A stretch of DNA of 64,000 bases from Actinopolyspora mortivallis DSM 44261 (GCF_000384035.1 NZ_KB913024.1:1831087-1895086); one strand, 5' to 3'; positions 1-9,453 are shown, counted from the first letter of the stretch. Notes: generated by a model not told the origin, from the letters alone. Numbers and translations are program-made.

Positions 1-2178
1 TGAGTTCGCTGTTTTTGCCGTAGAAGATGACCCCGTTGCCGGAGTTCCAATTCTCCACCACTTGCAGCCCGCCGTGGATCTCGCGGCGCAGGGACGGGTC
101 GGCGAGGTAGTCGCAGGCGAAGATCGTGCGCACCGCCCGGCCGAGTTCTTCCAGGGCTTGGTAAGTGGGGTGTTTCGGTCCACCGCGGGAAAACCGTCGC
201 AGGATCGACTCCGACTCGGCGGTGCCCAGCCGCAGCGCGGTGGCGTACTTGACCAGCTTACCCAGCCCCGCACACAAGTTGTCGCGGGTGATGAAGTGCC
301 GCCGTACATACCGCAGCGCGGCCTCGGTCTCGCCGTGCTCGCCGGTGGCCACGAGATGGCGGATGCCGATGTTGGTGCCCAGCGCGAACAGGCACAGCAG
401 CAGCCGACGCCGCAGCGTGTCCCGGTCGATGATCTCGCGGGAGGCCACCGAGGTGAACTCGCCGGTGAACTCGGTGAGGAAATCGGCCTCTTTGAGCACA
501 TTCAGCAGATCCAGCGTACCCTACCGGCGGGCGATCTCCTCCTTGAGCGCGCCCAGCATCTGCGGGGTTTCAAGGGGCCCCAGCTTGGGCACGGTGATAA
601 ACGGCTCGCCGCGGCGCCGGATGATGCGCACCCCACCCGCCGTTCCCTCGGTCAGGGCTGTATCGAACCGGTCCAACGCCGCGCTCATGCGCTGCTTGAG
701 GTCGGCGATGAACTCGCTGGGATCCAACGGTTGGCGCAGTTCGGCGTAGTGCACGTCCCGACTGGCCTCGAAGTCGGGTGGCAAATCGTTCTCGGGGTTG
801 CGCCACCGCTCGGACCCGGCCACATACACCTCACGGCGACGCAGCGCGTCCCGCAGCGCCACTAGCACACACAACTCATACGGGATGCGCTCGATACGGC
901 CCTTCTCGTCGAGGCCGTCGACCACCGCCTCGCGCCACGCCTTGGGAACCACCCCCTCGACGGGGACCGTCTCGCCAGCGTCGTAGAACCGGATCTTGCC
1001 AGCGACCTCGCGGTACCGGCCCAGCAACTCCAACGCGGCCAACAACGCGGGCAGCATCCGCCGGTAATGGTTCGAATACGAGCTGCGCAGCACGGTACGC
1101 ACCCTGGCCTGAAACGCGTGCTGGTTGGCCTTGGCCTCTTTGACGAGCTCGCGCAGGGTCTTCTCCCCGACCACCGGATACAGCGCGGTGCGCACCGAAT
1201 CGTCCGGGTGCTCCACCGCCGCCTCGGCCATGCGGAACAAGATGCCTTCCTTGCCACGCACCCGGCGCAGATCCTCGGTGAACTCGCGCTCCACACGCCG
1301 CTCGGCACGGGTGTTGACCTTGTGTACCAGGCTGATCAACAGATCCACCAGCGCATCGGTGATTTCCGTCTGCCGCGTCCAGCACAACGCCGCCAGAAGC
1401 GTCAGCCGCACGTTGAGCGGGGCATCCCGCAAATCCGACGGCCACGATCGCGCCGCCCGCGCCCGCCACGCGACGAGAAGCTTCTCCGAGGCGTCGGCGA
1501 ACACATCCGCCGGTAGCCCCAGCTCCCGCACCGCGGTCAACTTGTCAACCTCGGCCAGCAGCGTATCCAAACTGGCCTGTCCCGGATCGGCCTTCAACTC
1601 GCTCAGCAACCCACCACGGGCGCCGTCGACCACGGCTACCAGATCTTCCAGCCGCTGCGCCGCCGGACCGATCCGGGACATCGTACGCTGGCAAAAGTCC
1701 GCTTCGAACTGCCGCAGCGCGCTGGCCACCACCCGATCGGCCTGGCCGGAACTGGGCGGCTCGACCTTCTCCTGCCGACATCGCGTCAACACCGTCGCAG
1801 CCAACCGGCCGCGATCCAACTCCACCCCGACCAACTCCGCAGCCAGCCAGTCGGCCACCGCCGCTCATCGTCCTCAGTGGCCGAGCGAAACCCCCACACA
1901 CGACGAATCTGACCACGGTGATACTCCGCCGTGCGCCCCGACAGCGCATACTTGGCGAACTCGGTAGCCTCCACCCGCACCTGCGAGGCGACATACTCTA
2001 CCGCCACCGACGGCACTTCCTCCGGATACGCCGGAAACCGCGCCTCGACCTCGAAGAACTTCAACAACACCGCGAACCCCAGCCGGGTCACACCGGTCTT
2101 GTTTCTCACCCACCGCCAGTCATCCCCGACCAGCGTCCACAGGTCGACCAGCTCGTCCGACGTCCACTCTTGCCGCAT
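1..2178 (-). pseudogene. tnpA: Tn3-family transposase TnpA, decayed and cut by the window edge
   Basis: The reverse strand reads as a Tn3-family transposase in three pieces. An N-terminal DUF4158-like piece runs from 2178 to about 1865 (begins MRQEWTSDELVDLW, contains NKTGVTRLGFAVLLKFFE). A 1-base loss near 1860 in a GGCGG tract shifts it into the next frame, which continues as ADWLAAELVGVELDRGRL down to 523. An in-frame TAG at 521-523 (expected Trp or similar before [14 protein letters not shown]) then interrupts the DDE domain, which continues open in the same frame to position 1 with [16 protein letters not shown] and [16 protein letters not shown], a typical Tn3 C-terminal motif. Two independent lesions make an active enzyme unlikely. 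The last part of the gene and one terminal inverted repeat lie off the left edge. Family assignment is secure; the element's exact subgroup is not. Confidence 0.9.
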
Positions 2179-2594
2179 ACGCGGACATTAGCGACACACA
2201 CCACGATCGAACGATCACTACCTTGCGGCCCGGCGTAACGACCGGAGAACTGGGCCTAGAGGCCTCTCGACTGGCAACCTAACCGAGACCAACTCGGGGC
2301 CTGGGGAACATCTGCCCAGGATCGTGCGCCAAGCGGTGTTCATGCTGGCAAGCGTCGTACGACGACTGATGCGGCTTCGCCCTGTTTATCCGCGATAGCT
2401 ACCGACGCTCAAGCGCTCTGCCGCACGATCCGGAACGAATGTTCCTCAAGCCCCAACTCCGCGCCACGCTGCACGCCGACCGCAACCTAGCCCCGCGCTC
2501 CCGCGACATCAGCCTGTGCCCCACCGACGAGCCCAGGGGTCTGCGTAGCAGCGGTCCGTGATGCTCCGCTGAGCGGTGAGGGTGTTGATCTCGT
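2179..2594. other. 416 bp without a supportable gene
   Basis: This stretch lies upstream of the transposase start and downstream of the XRE regulator. Short open frames on both strands do not resemble any family I recognise. It would be the place for the outer inverted repeat of the Tn3 element, but I could not identify a 38-bp repeat because its partner is outside the window. Confidence 0.5.
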
Positions 2595-3494
2595 TCACGT
2601 TTCATCTGGAGCTGCCGTAGCCGCTGGCCCGCTGTCGGTGGGTTCGTCCTGGTACCGGGCGGCCCAGGAGGCGAGGATGCGCAGTCGGTCGTAGGTGGGG
2701 GTGCCGGGTTCGGCGGTCCAGGTGACGAGGTGCTGGTCGGGATCGCTGGTGCAGGTCAGGGTGTCCCAGTCGAGGGTGAGATCGCCGACGACGGGGTGGT
2801 TCAGGGTTTTGGTGCCGATGCGCTGGTTGGCGACGTGGTGCTCGGCCCACCACCGGCGGAAGTCCGTGTCGCGCATCGACAGTTCGCCGACGAGCTCGGT
2901 CAGAGCTTGGTCGTCGGGGTAGTGGGCCGCTTCGCGGCGCAGCAGGGCCACGCTGGTGTGGGCGACGGATTCCCAGGCAGCGTAGAGGGTGCGCATGTGC
3001 GGCTCGGTGAACAGCAGCCGCACGTAGTTGCGGTGCTTGGGCGGAAGCTGAGCGAAGTCGGTGACCAGGGCTGCCGCCAGGGGGTTCCAGGCCAGCACGT
3101 CCATGCGGCGGCCCAGCACGAACGCGGGGGTGAATCGCAGGTCGTCGAGCACGCGCCGCAGGGAGGGTCGCACTGCTTGGCGCGCGCGTCGGCGCGGCCG
3201 CGTGGCGTCCTTGCCGGCGAGTTCGGAGAGGTACTCGCGCTGGGCGTCGTCGAGGTGCAGCACCCGGGCCAGCGCATCGAGCACCGGTGCGGATGCGGCG
3301 ATGCGGCCCTGCTCCAGGCGCGTGTAGTAGTCGGTGCTGATCGCCGCCAGCTGGGCGACCTCCTCCCGACGCAGCCCTGGCACGCGCCGTTGGCTGCCGG
3401 TGTGGGGCAGTCCCAGTTGGTGCGGTTTCAGCTCGGCACGTCGCGCCTTGAGGAATTCCCCCAGTTCAGCGCGGTGAGCTCTGCTGCTGCTCAT
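2595..3494 (-). CDS. XRE-family regulator with MmyB-like ligand-binding domain
   Basis: A 299-residue transcriptional regulator. An N-terminal Cro/CI helix-turn-helix (about residues 10-75, with RRVPGLRREEVAQLAAIS and YYTRLEQGR) is followed by the MmyB-type domain (about 100-270; WNPLAAALVTDF, RNYVRLLF, WWAEHHVA, HPVVGDLTLDWDTL). Family members bind a fatty-acid-like ligand in a PAS-like fold and usually control an adjacent oxidoreductase or hydrolase. The ATG at 3494 was chosen because GAGG sits 9 bases upstream; in-frame starts further out lack spacing. It lies 80 bases downstream of the alpha/beta hydrolase on the same strand, so the two probably form a unit. Both sit between Tn3 relics, which suggests joint acquisition. 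Confidence 0.9.
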   Translation of the reverse strand: MSSSRAHRAELGEFLKARRAELKPHQLGLPHTGSQRRVPGLRREEVAQLAAISTDYYTRLEQGRIAASAPVLDALARVLHLDDAQREYLSELAGKDATRPRRRARQAVRPSLRRVLDDLRFTPAFVLGRRMDVLAWNPLAAALVTDFAQLPPKHRNYVRLLFTEPHMRTLYAAWESVAHTSVALLRREAAHYPDDQALTELVGELSMRDTDFRRWWAEHHVANQRIGTKTLNHPVVGDLTLDWDTLTCTSDPDQHLVTWTAEPGTPTYDRLRILASWAARYQDEPTDSGPAATAAPDET

Positions 3495-3574
3495 GACGCC
3501 CATCCTCGTCTCGTGCGGTCGGTGCCGCGCCCCGCCCCACCGCAACCGGCCGGGCGGGGCGCGGTGGATCGGTT

Positions 3575-4510
3575 TCAGAGGTGCTTGCGGTAGAACGGGA
3601 TCAGGTGTTCCAGCGCCTTGCTCGTGGCCTCGGGTTGGTCGTAGAGGTCGTAGTGCGATGCGCCGTCGACGACCACGAGCTCCTTGTCCTTGGAGGCCGC
3701 GCGCCCGTAGATCTCGAAACCGGCGCGGTAGGCGCCGAAGCTGCCCGGCCGGTCACCGACCACGACGCACATCGGCTGGGTGAGCAGTACCTCGGCCCGG
3801 TCGAAGGCGTCCCACCCGACCAGCGCCGCCTGCCGGGAGAACCGGAAGCTGGTCGCACCGTTTTCCGCGCGGCCGCGATCGGTCTTGTAGTAGTCGGTGG
3901 CCTCGCGCACGTCGATGTCCGTGACTCCCGCCTCCTCGGCAGCCTGGGGTGAGGGTGGCAGCAGGTCGTTGACCACCGCATCCTGTCCGCGTGCCTCGGC
4001 GGTGCGCTGGGCGGCGATGGTCTCCAGCGCACCCAGTGGGTCGTAGTTCACGAAGCCCTCGCGCATCATCCGGCCGACGTTGGCCGCGGTCACCGTGCCG
4101 AGTGCCTTGATCCGCCGCTCGGTCATCGCCGCGTTGATCGCATAACCGCCACTACCGCAGATGCCCAGCACGCCGATCCGGTTCTCGTCGACGTAGGGCT
4201 GGGTGACCAGGTAGTCGATCACGTAGCTGAAGTCCTGCACCCGAAAGGCCGGGTCCTCGGTGAGCCGCGGCTGGCCGCCGCTCTCGCCCTGGAAGCTCGC
4301 GTCGAAGGCGATCGCGACGAAACCCTGCTGGGCCAACGCGGTGGCGTAGACGTTGCCGGAGGTCTGCTCCTTGCAGCTGCCGGTGGGATGGGCGCTGATC
4401 ACCACGGGGTAGGTCCGGTTGCGGTCAAAACCCGGCGGGAAGTAAATGTCCGCCGCGATGTCCCAGGCCAGGGCCGTGATGTTCACGCGCTCGACGTTGT
4501 CGGAAGGCAT
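3575..4510 (-). CDS. alpha/beta hydrolase, YcjY/dienelactone-hydrolase-like
   Basis: A 311-residue cytoplasmic hydrolase with no signal peptide. The N-terminal strand region (ADIYFPPGF, YPVVISAHPTGSCKEQ) and the nucleophile elbow GICGSGGY near residue 120 match the YcjY-like group, where a Cys in GxC may serve as nucleophile as in dienelactone hydrolases; a C-terminal DGASHYDLYDQPEA supplies the likely catalytic His. The substrate cannot be read from the sequence. The ATG at 4510 has GAGGAG 8 bases upstream; a GTG nine bases earlier overlaps that site and was rejected. The downstream MmyB-type regulator probably controls this gene, a common pairing. Confidence 0.87.
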   Translation of the reverse strand: MPSDNVERVNITALAWDIAADIYFPPGFDRNRTYPVVISAHPTGSCKEQTSGNVYATALAQQGFVAIAFDASFQGESGGQPRLTEDPAFRVQDFSYVIDYLVTQPYVDENRIGVLGICGSGGYAINAAMTERRIKALGTVTAANVGRMMREGFVNYDPLGALETIAAQRTAEARGQDAVVNDLLPPSPQAAEEAGVTDIDVREATDYYKTDRGRAENGATSFRFSRQAALVGWDAFDRAEVLLTQPMCVVVGDRPGSFGAYRAGFEIYGRAASKDKELVVVDGASHYDLYDQPEATSKALEHLIPFYRKHL

Positions 4511-4794
4511 GGGCCTCACTCCTCATGTGTGCCGCATCGGTCCGGCGGAAGGGCCGTTGACCAGCGGCTTCGAGTCCGTACACCCCAAATGTAGGGCGGC
4601 ATGGACCCGTGCGGCAGGGACAGTTCCTTCCCAGGAAGCGGCTTGCCGCTGATCGTCGACGAATGACACACCTCGACCGCACCCGATGACACAGTCCTTA
4701 CCGACACCCCCATTGACTGTCACTCGCGCCGCACACGCGCACGCTATCGACTCACAGGCCAAGGGACCGCTCTACTCCGCCCCTCAGGACAGCT

Positions 4795-4941
4795 TCAGGA
4801 GGACACGCGTCCTTCGCGGATGGAGATCGCACTGCGCAGCAGATCACTCCAGTGCCGCTCGACGAGGTCCCAGTCGATGGTGTGCTCGTCGAACAGCACG
4901 TCGATGTGCTGATACCGGGTGGCCGCGTCGGGGCGGTCGAA
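4795..4941 (-). pseudogene. Tn3-family transposase fragment (second relic)
   Basis: The reverse strand encodes about 48 residues that match the middle of a Tn3 DDE domain: YQHIDVLFDEHTIDWDLVER followed by HWSDLLRSAISIREGRVSS. It ends in a stop at 4795. In the next frame AVLRGGVE could be the degraded continuation (family consensus xLLRRL). Nothing transposase-like is visible before it in the frame. This differs from the larger copy at the left edge, so it is either from another element or a diverged copy. The rest of 4511-5300 holds no recognisable gene. Confidence 0.6.
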
Positions 4942-5300
4942 GTTCGGATCGTGCCGGTCAGCATCGATACCTCGCCGTGGCGCCTTTCGGGCGTGTCCGG
5001 TTCCTCCCCGAGCACGAGCGAGATCCCTACCCCCAGTGAGAGATCTCGCTCCTGCTCGGGCACGAAGGATGGCCACGTGCTGCCCGGCTACTTCGCAGCG
5101 ACCCCTTCGGCGGCAGCGGCCATCGTGGCATCACCGTGACGGAGTCCCGGGTCGTACTGCTACGTCCGCGTACCTCGGCAGCACGGGGGCGATGGAAACA
5201 GCCATCCCGGATTCTGTCAACAACCGTATTCAAACGGTACTACATGGATAGAGGTGTTGGCACCTCGGGTTCCAGGCCGGAAGGTTGGCGGGGCAGTCAC

Positions 5301-5942
5301 CTACGTCTGGGTGACCAGGACGGCGTACAAGCCGCCACCCACGGCGGCCCCTATGACCGCCCCCGCTGTGACCTGGGCCGATGTATGGTCATTGAGGACG
5401 ACCCGAGACCACCCGACTGCGGCGACCACCACCGCCGTCACCCAGAGCGCGGGAGAGTATGTCGCGGCGAGGATGATCACGGTGCCGCCGGCGACGGCCG
5501 TGTGCATGGAGATCTTCCAGAAGATCGTGATGAGTCCGCCAACCACCAGTGTCACGAGCATGCTGATGTCCAGTGCGATCAGTGGCCAGGGAGCGCTTGC
5601 GATGATCAGGGCGGCCACTCCGCCGAGGCTGGACACGATCAGCGTGAGGAAGGGGATCAGACGTCCTTCGCGGTTGCGGACGTGGTGGCCCTCCCACCGT
5701 TTGGTGCGAGCTCCCCAGACGATGACGCCCATCGGAATGATGCTGCTTGTCAGTGCGACGAGAAGTCCCCAGAGGACGGTAGGTATGGGCGCGTGCGTGG
5801 CCCGCCAGGCCACGGCCAGGGGCAGCATGAGCACGATCACCCATGGGGCGAACACTTCGGTGAGCACCCGAGCGAGAGGACGGGAGTTTTTGGGGGACGT
5901 GCTCGTCGAGGAGGTGACCGCGTTGAGGTCAGAGGCGTTCAT
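5301..5942 (-). CDS. PAP2-superfamily membrane phosphatase
   Basis: A 213-residue integral membrane protein with five to six hydrophobic segments. The PAP2 motifs are visible: a basic first motif region (TKRWEGHHVRNREGR), WKISMHTAVAGG with the central His, and GWSRVVLNDHTSAQV with the third-motif Arg and His. Family enzymes remove phosphate from lipid or isoprenoid pyrophosphates at the membrane. The ATG overlaps the end of the upstream 7-TM gene by 14 bases, with GGAG 9 bases before it, so the two are translated together. It is the last gene of the four-gene cassette; whether the phosphatase acts on a signal lipid or a general carrier is unknown. Confidence 0.85.
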   Translation of the reverse strand: MNASDLNAVTSSTSTSPKNSRPLARVLTEVFAPWVIVLMLPLAVAWRATHAPIPTVLWGLLVALTSSIIPMGVIVWGARTKRWEGHHVRNREGRLIPFLTLIVSSLGGVAALIIASAPWPLIALDISMLVTLVVGGLITIFWKISMHTAVAGGTVIILAATYSPALWVTAVVVAAVGWSRVVLNDHTSAQVTAGAVIGAAVGGGLYAVLVTQT

Positions 5943-7089
5943 GATTCTGGTCTCCGGCTAGAGGGCTGGCGTGGCGTAGGGCACGGGACACACGTGTTAA
6001 CCAGGCGAGGTCGTCCGGGTGCGTGTTTGGGGGGTCGGGAACGTTCGTTCTGGGAGACGCGCCGGAGTGCCAGGCGCGTACCGCCTCGAGGATCGCGGCT
6101 GCCTCGTGCGCGGCCTCGGGATCCGCACGACGAGTGGCCGGGGGGATGCTCTCTCGACTACGAGGCGTGCTGGGGCGGTAGGGAGCGAGCAGCAACAGCG
6201 CGTCGTGGAGATCCACGATCCGGCGTGTCAAGCGCCAGTCGAGAGGATGTGGTCGCTGGGAGGCAGCGCTGGGCAGGTGCGTGTGGCCGGCGAGTACGGG
6301 GGACAGCGTCTCCCACATCGGGGTCAGCACACGGTAGGCGTGGTAGTGCCGTACGCGCCGCACCGATGCCGTCAGTGCGGGTCCCCAGGAGGGCATGGTG
6401 GCTCCGATGGCGACCAGGGCCGCACACGGGGCGGCGGTGACGGTGGACACCGTGGACTCGAAGCCCAGTGTTCGCCCCGCCCGGAAAAAGACCGCGGTGG
6501 CCACCGTTGTTTTGCCCGCTGCCCAGGCGAGGCCGAAGACGGCACCGAGCTGGGTGATTCGCAGACCACGTCGCAGCCAGGGACGGTCGCTGAGGCGAAT
6601 GTAGCGATGGACGAGCCGCACGAAGGCGAGCAGGATCCAAGCGACGTAGCCGCAGAAGATCAGAATGTAACCCAGCACCGTGGGTTCGTCGGCGAAACGA
6701 GCGACGAAATCGGGATCGAAAGGGATGGGAGCCCGTATCAGGAGGAGGCTCATGACCACAAGGCTGAGGCCGAGCACGGCGGCTTGACGACGAACGGCCG
6801 TCTGCGCACGTGGGGGGTCGGTGACCAGGTGGACCAGCAACCCGTACACGCACCACGCGCCCACCATCCCGAAGGCGTTGGCCAGCAGGCGGGTGGCGTT
6901 GGGGAACGGTTCGACCGGTGCCGTGAGCATCAGTGTGTGGGGGGACGAGAGGAGGGCGGAAAGCCCCACACTGGCGATGGCCCCGGAGAGATGGATAACC
7001 CCGGGGGTGCGGTGGGTGGCACGGTGGTAGCGGACACCTGCCGCGATCAGCGCGAGGAGCCCGGTGCTCCACATCAGTAGACTGGCCAT
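5929..7089 (-). CDS. 7-TM membrane protein, MAB_1171c/DUF6545 type
   Basis: A 386-residue protein with about seven membrane segments in residues 1-235 (for example LLMWSTGLLALIAAGVRY, LGLSLVVMSLLLI, YILIFCGYVAWILLAFVRL) and a soluble C-terminal tail of about 150 residues rich in Arg, Pro and His. The layout matches the actinobacterial MAB_1171c family, annotated as a putative transporter without biochemical proof; the receptor-like 7-TM-plus-tail shape would also fit sensing. The ATG at 7089 follows the stop of the ImmA/IrrE gene by 14 bases and the end overlaps the PAP2 gene. A GTG three bases earlier is an alternative start. Confidence 0.8.
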   Translation of the reverse strand: MASLLMWSTGLLALIAAGVRYHRATHRTPGVIHLSGAIASVGLSALLSSPHTLMLTAPVEPFPNATRLLANAFGMVGAWCVYGLLVHLVTDPPRAQTAVRRQAAVLGLSLVVMSLLLIRAPIPFDPDFVARFADEPTVLGYILIFCGYVAWILLAFVRLVHRYIRLSDRPWLRRGLRITQLGAVFGLAWAAGKTTVATAVFFRAGRTLGFESTVSTVTAAPCAALVAIGATMPSWGPALTASVRRVRHYHAYRVLTPMWETLSPVLAGHTHLPSAASQRPHPLDWRLTRRIVDLHDALLLLAPYRPSTPRSRESIPPATRRADPEAAHEAAAILEAVRAWHSGASPRTNVPDPPNTHPDDLAWLTRVSRALRHASPLAGDQNHERL

Positions 7090-7103
7090 CACGGTTTCGG
7101 GGG

Positions 7104-7637
7104 TCAGGGTTGGTCGAATGCCGAGGTCAACCTGGTCAGAGTGGCGGCGGTCGAAGCATCCAGTCGCTGAGTGGTCCGTCGATGACGGCGGCGTGGCTGA
7201 CGTGAGACCCGAGCCAGGATCATCGTGGCGATGGTTTCGGCCTCGTGTTCCTCGGCGGCGGCGCTGACGCGGTCAAGGAGATGCGCGAAGGCGGCCGGCG
7301 CCAGACTCGGTGCACGTTGTTGGGCCTCCTGAGCGGACAGCACACAGCGGCCACGGTGGTTCGAGATCACGTGGCCGATCTCGTGCAGGATGATGTGGTC
7401 CTGGTGTACGGCGGTGGTGTTCTCGGCATAGCCGATGACGTCGTAGTTCTCACGGCGCTGCCAGGCTCCGGTGCTGTCACCGAGGGTCCAGGGCACGGCC
7501 ACCAGGTCGATCTCGCGGTCGCGGTGCTCTTCCAGCCTGTCGAGAAAGTCGTCGATGTCCCACGGATGCGGAATCATTCCCAGCAGGGGTTCGACGCGGG
7601 AGGCAACAGTGGAGCGCGGATCGGTCTCGGCAGTCAC
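7104..7637 (-). CDS. ImmA/IrrE-family metallopeptidase
   Basis: A 177-residue protein with the zinc-protease motif HEIGH at about residues 85-89, followed by a downstream acidic stretch EEHEAETIA that can supply the third ligand. In phages and in Deinococcus such proteases (ImmA, IrrE/PprI) cut a partner XRE repressor; here the partner would be the EspR-like gene just upstream. The GTG at 7637 was picked because GAGAGG lies 5 bases upstream and because homologous family members start close to the PHPWDIDDF segment; the frame is open to ATG codons at 7727 and 7751, so a longer N-terminus is possible. It belongs to the four-gene minus-strand cassette. Confidence 0.85.
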   Translation of the reverse strand: MTAETDPRSTVASRVEPLLGMIPHPWDIDDFLDRLEEHRDREIDLVAVPWTLGDSTGAWQRRENYDVIGYAENTTAVHQDHIILHEIGHVISNHRGRCVLSAQEAQQRAPSLAPAAFAHLLDRVSAAAEEHEAETIATMILARVSRQPRRRHRRTTQRLDASTAATLTRLTSAFDQP

Positions 7638-7731
7638 GCTTTCCTCTCGTGCTTCCTCAGCCCCGGTGAGGGACCTCAGCCGTAAACACCGGGGAACAGC
7701 CTCCGAACAGGTGTTTTCGGAGGGCATCGTC

Positions 7732-8196
7732 TCACCCGTCTTCCCTGTCATCGGTGACCCGCTTGCGTCGGCCTCTGCGGGCACGGTCCTTCCGTTCGTG
7801 GTTGGCGAGATGGTTCACCATCTCGGAGACCGCGTTGCGGTGTTCCGGGCTCAGCGTGTTGATGCGCTGGACGATTTCCCGTGCTTCGGTGTCGCGCCAC
7901 TGGATCACGTCACTGATCTCGGCATCGACCTGCCGAGTCACCTCGTCGTCGAAGAAGTACGCTGGTGGGACGCCGAAGAAGGACGCCAGGGCCTCGACGT
8001 AGTGCATACGGGGATTCGACTGCTTGCCCGCAGCCAGCTGCTGGATGTAGGCCGCCGTCATCGCACCCCGATGCTCTTTGATCCCGGCTGCGATCTCCCG
8101 GTACGAGTATCTCCCCCGGTCGGGTGGGTGTACCGTTTCGATCAGATGGGCCAGTTTGGCGGCAAACGTTTGTTTGTGCCGCTCGGAGTCGGTCAT
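7732..8196 (-). CDS. EspR-like XRE-family regulator
   Basis: A 154-residue DNA-binding protein resembling mycobacterial EspR: FAAKLAHLIETVHPPDRGRY, an extended helix-turn-helix with GAMTAAYIQQLAAGKQSNP, then LASFFGVPPAYFFDD, and a C-terminal helical part (QWRDTEAREIVQRINTLS) that in EspR mediates dimer formation. The C-terminus is very basic (RKDRARRGRRKR). AGGAGG lies 5 bases before the ATG at 8196, a strong site, so this is the first gene of the cassette. The neighbouring ImmA/IrrE protease may inactivate it; this is inference from family precedent. Confidence 0.88.
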   Translation of the reverse strand: MTDSERHKQTFAAKLAHLIETVHPPDRGRYSYREIAAGIKEHRGAMTAAYIQQLAAGKQSNPRMHYVEALASFFGVPPAYFFDDEVTRQVDAEISDVIQWRDTEAREIVQRINTLSPEHRNAVSEMVNHLANHERKDRARRGRRKRVTDDREDG

Positions 8197-8430
8197 GGCA
8201 GCCTCCTGGCCCTCACGCGGAGCGTCAACAGTCTTCCTCCACACATACCACGCGCATATGCGTATTGACAGGCCTCAGGGTGCGGGGATGCGGGACCGAG
8301 CGCTGCCCCGGTGTCCTCCGACTCTCGGCGCTGCGGGGGCGACGGGGATGTCCGACGATGGTGGGCGGGCAGCAGTGGTCCCGCCGGGCGGCGCTGTTCA
8401 CGGCGGGCTCCGACGAGGGAGGCAGCAGCC

Positions 8431-9423
8431 ATGCCGAGCACGCCCACCGGTCTGCACCACGTGACCGCGATCGCCACCGATCCGCAGCGCAACGTGGATT
8501 TCTACCGTACGGCGCTGGGGCTGCGTCTGGTGAAGCGAACCGTCAACTTCGACGCTCCCGACACCTACCATCTGTACTTCGGAAACGAATCAGGACAGCC
8601 GGGAACGTTGATCACGTTCTTCTCCTGGCCGAACGCGCCGCGTGGACGGCGGGGCGCCGGGCAGACCACCTCGGTGGCTTTCTCGGTTCCCCAGCACTCG
8701 TTGGGGTGGTGGCAGCGCCACCTGGACGGGCTCGACGTGGAGACCGGTCCTCCGTCCGCCCGCTCCGAGGAGGAGGCACTGTGGGTGACCGACCCCGACG
8801 GGCTGTTGATCGAGCTGGTGGGGCATCCGTGGGCGGACTCGCGTGGCCCGTGGGAGAACGGCACCATCCCTCCCGAGTACGCCATCCGCGGGCTGCACTC
8901 TGTCACCGTGACAGAAATCGGTCATGAGCACACCGCGGAGCTGTTGACCGGAACGCTCGGTTTCCGGCTCGTCGAGGAGGACGGATCCAGGTTCCGTTTC
9001 GCCGCGGCCGGAGAAGCCTCCGGGGCGATGGTGGACGTGCGGTGCAGCCCGGAAGCCCCGCTGGGTGTGGTCGCGGCGGGCACGGTGCACCACATAGCCT
9101 GGCGCAGCGCCGACGACACCGAACAGCGTCAGTGGCGCGAGGTGCTGCTCGACAGCGGGGTGGACGTCACTCCCGTGCTGGACCGCCACTACTTCCGCTC
9201 GATCTACTTCCGTGAGCCGGGAGGGGTGCTGTTCGAGATCGCCACCGACCCTCCCGGTCTCACCGTCGACGAACCACTCCCGGAGCTGGGCACGGCCCTG
9301 AAACTGCCTCCCTGGCTGGAGTCCTCCCGCGCCGAGATCGAGCGGTCGCTGCCCGCTCTCCGTGTGCCCGGCCCGGACGAGGAGATCACCTTCACCCCAC
9401 CACCGGCGGAGGAGACCCCGTGA
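8431..9423 (+). CDS. ring-cleaving dioxygenase, two-domain glyoxalase fold (MhqO-like)
   Basis: A 330-residue protein with two vicinal-oxygen-chelate modules: residues about 5-135 (LHHVTAIATDPQRNVDFYRT, HLYFGNESGQPGTLITFF) and about 150-285 (LHSVTVTEIGHEHTAELL, VHHIAWRSADD, RSIYFREPGGVLFEIATD). The metal triad is present as His in LHHVT, His in VHHIAW and Glu in LFEIA. Bacillus relatives cleave hydroquinone-type rings and are induced by quinone stress. ATG at 8431 has GAGGGAGG upstream. No regulator of the MhqR type is adjacent. It converges on the membrane-protein pair at 9454-10304. Confidence 0.87.
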   Translation: MPSTPTGLHHVTAIATDPQRNVDFYRTALGLRLVKRTVNFDAPDTYHLYFGNESGQPGTLITFFSWPNAPRGRRGAGQTTSVAFSVPQHSLGWWQRHLDGLDVETGPPSARSEEEALWVTDPDGLLIELVGHPWADSRGPWENGTIPPEYAIRGLHSVTVTEIGHEHTAELLTGTLGFRLVEEDGSRFRFAAAGEASGAMVDVRCSPEAPLGVVAAGTVHHIAWRSADDTEQRQWREVLLDSGVDVTPVLDRHYFRSIYFREPGGVLFEIATDPPGLTVDEPLPELGTALKLPPWLESSRAEIERSLPALRVPGPDEEITFTPPPAEETP

Positions 9424-9453
9424 CCGGGGACCGGTCTCCGGAGAGGACCGAGT

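Noticed and set aside
62-865. Long plus-strand open frames over the left edge
   Set aside because: They mirror the transposase on the other strand and have no family resemblance; GC-rich shadow frames.
7637-7784. Longer N-terminus for the ImmA/IrrE protein (starts at 7751 or 7727)
   Set aside because: The extra residues are low-quality and the GTG at 7637 has the better ribosome site; left as an alternative in the annotation.
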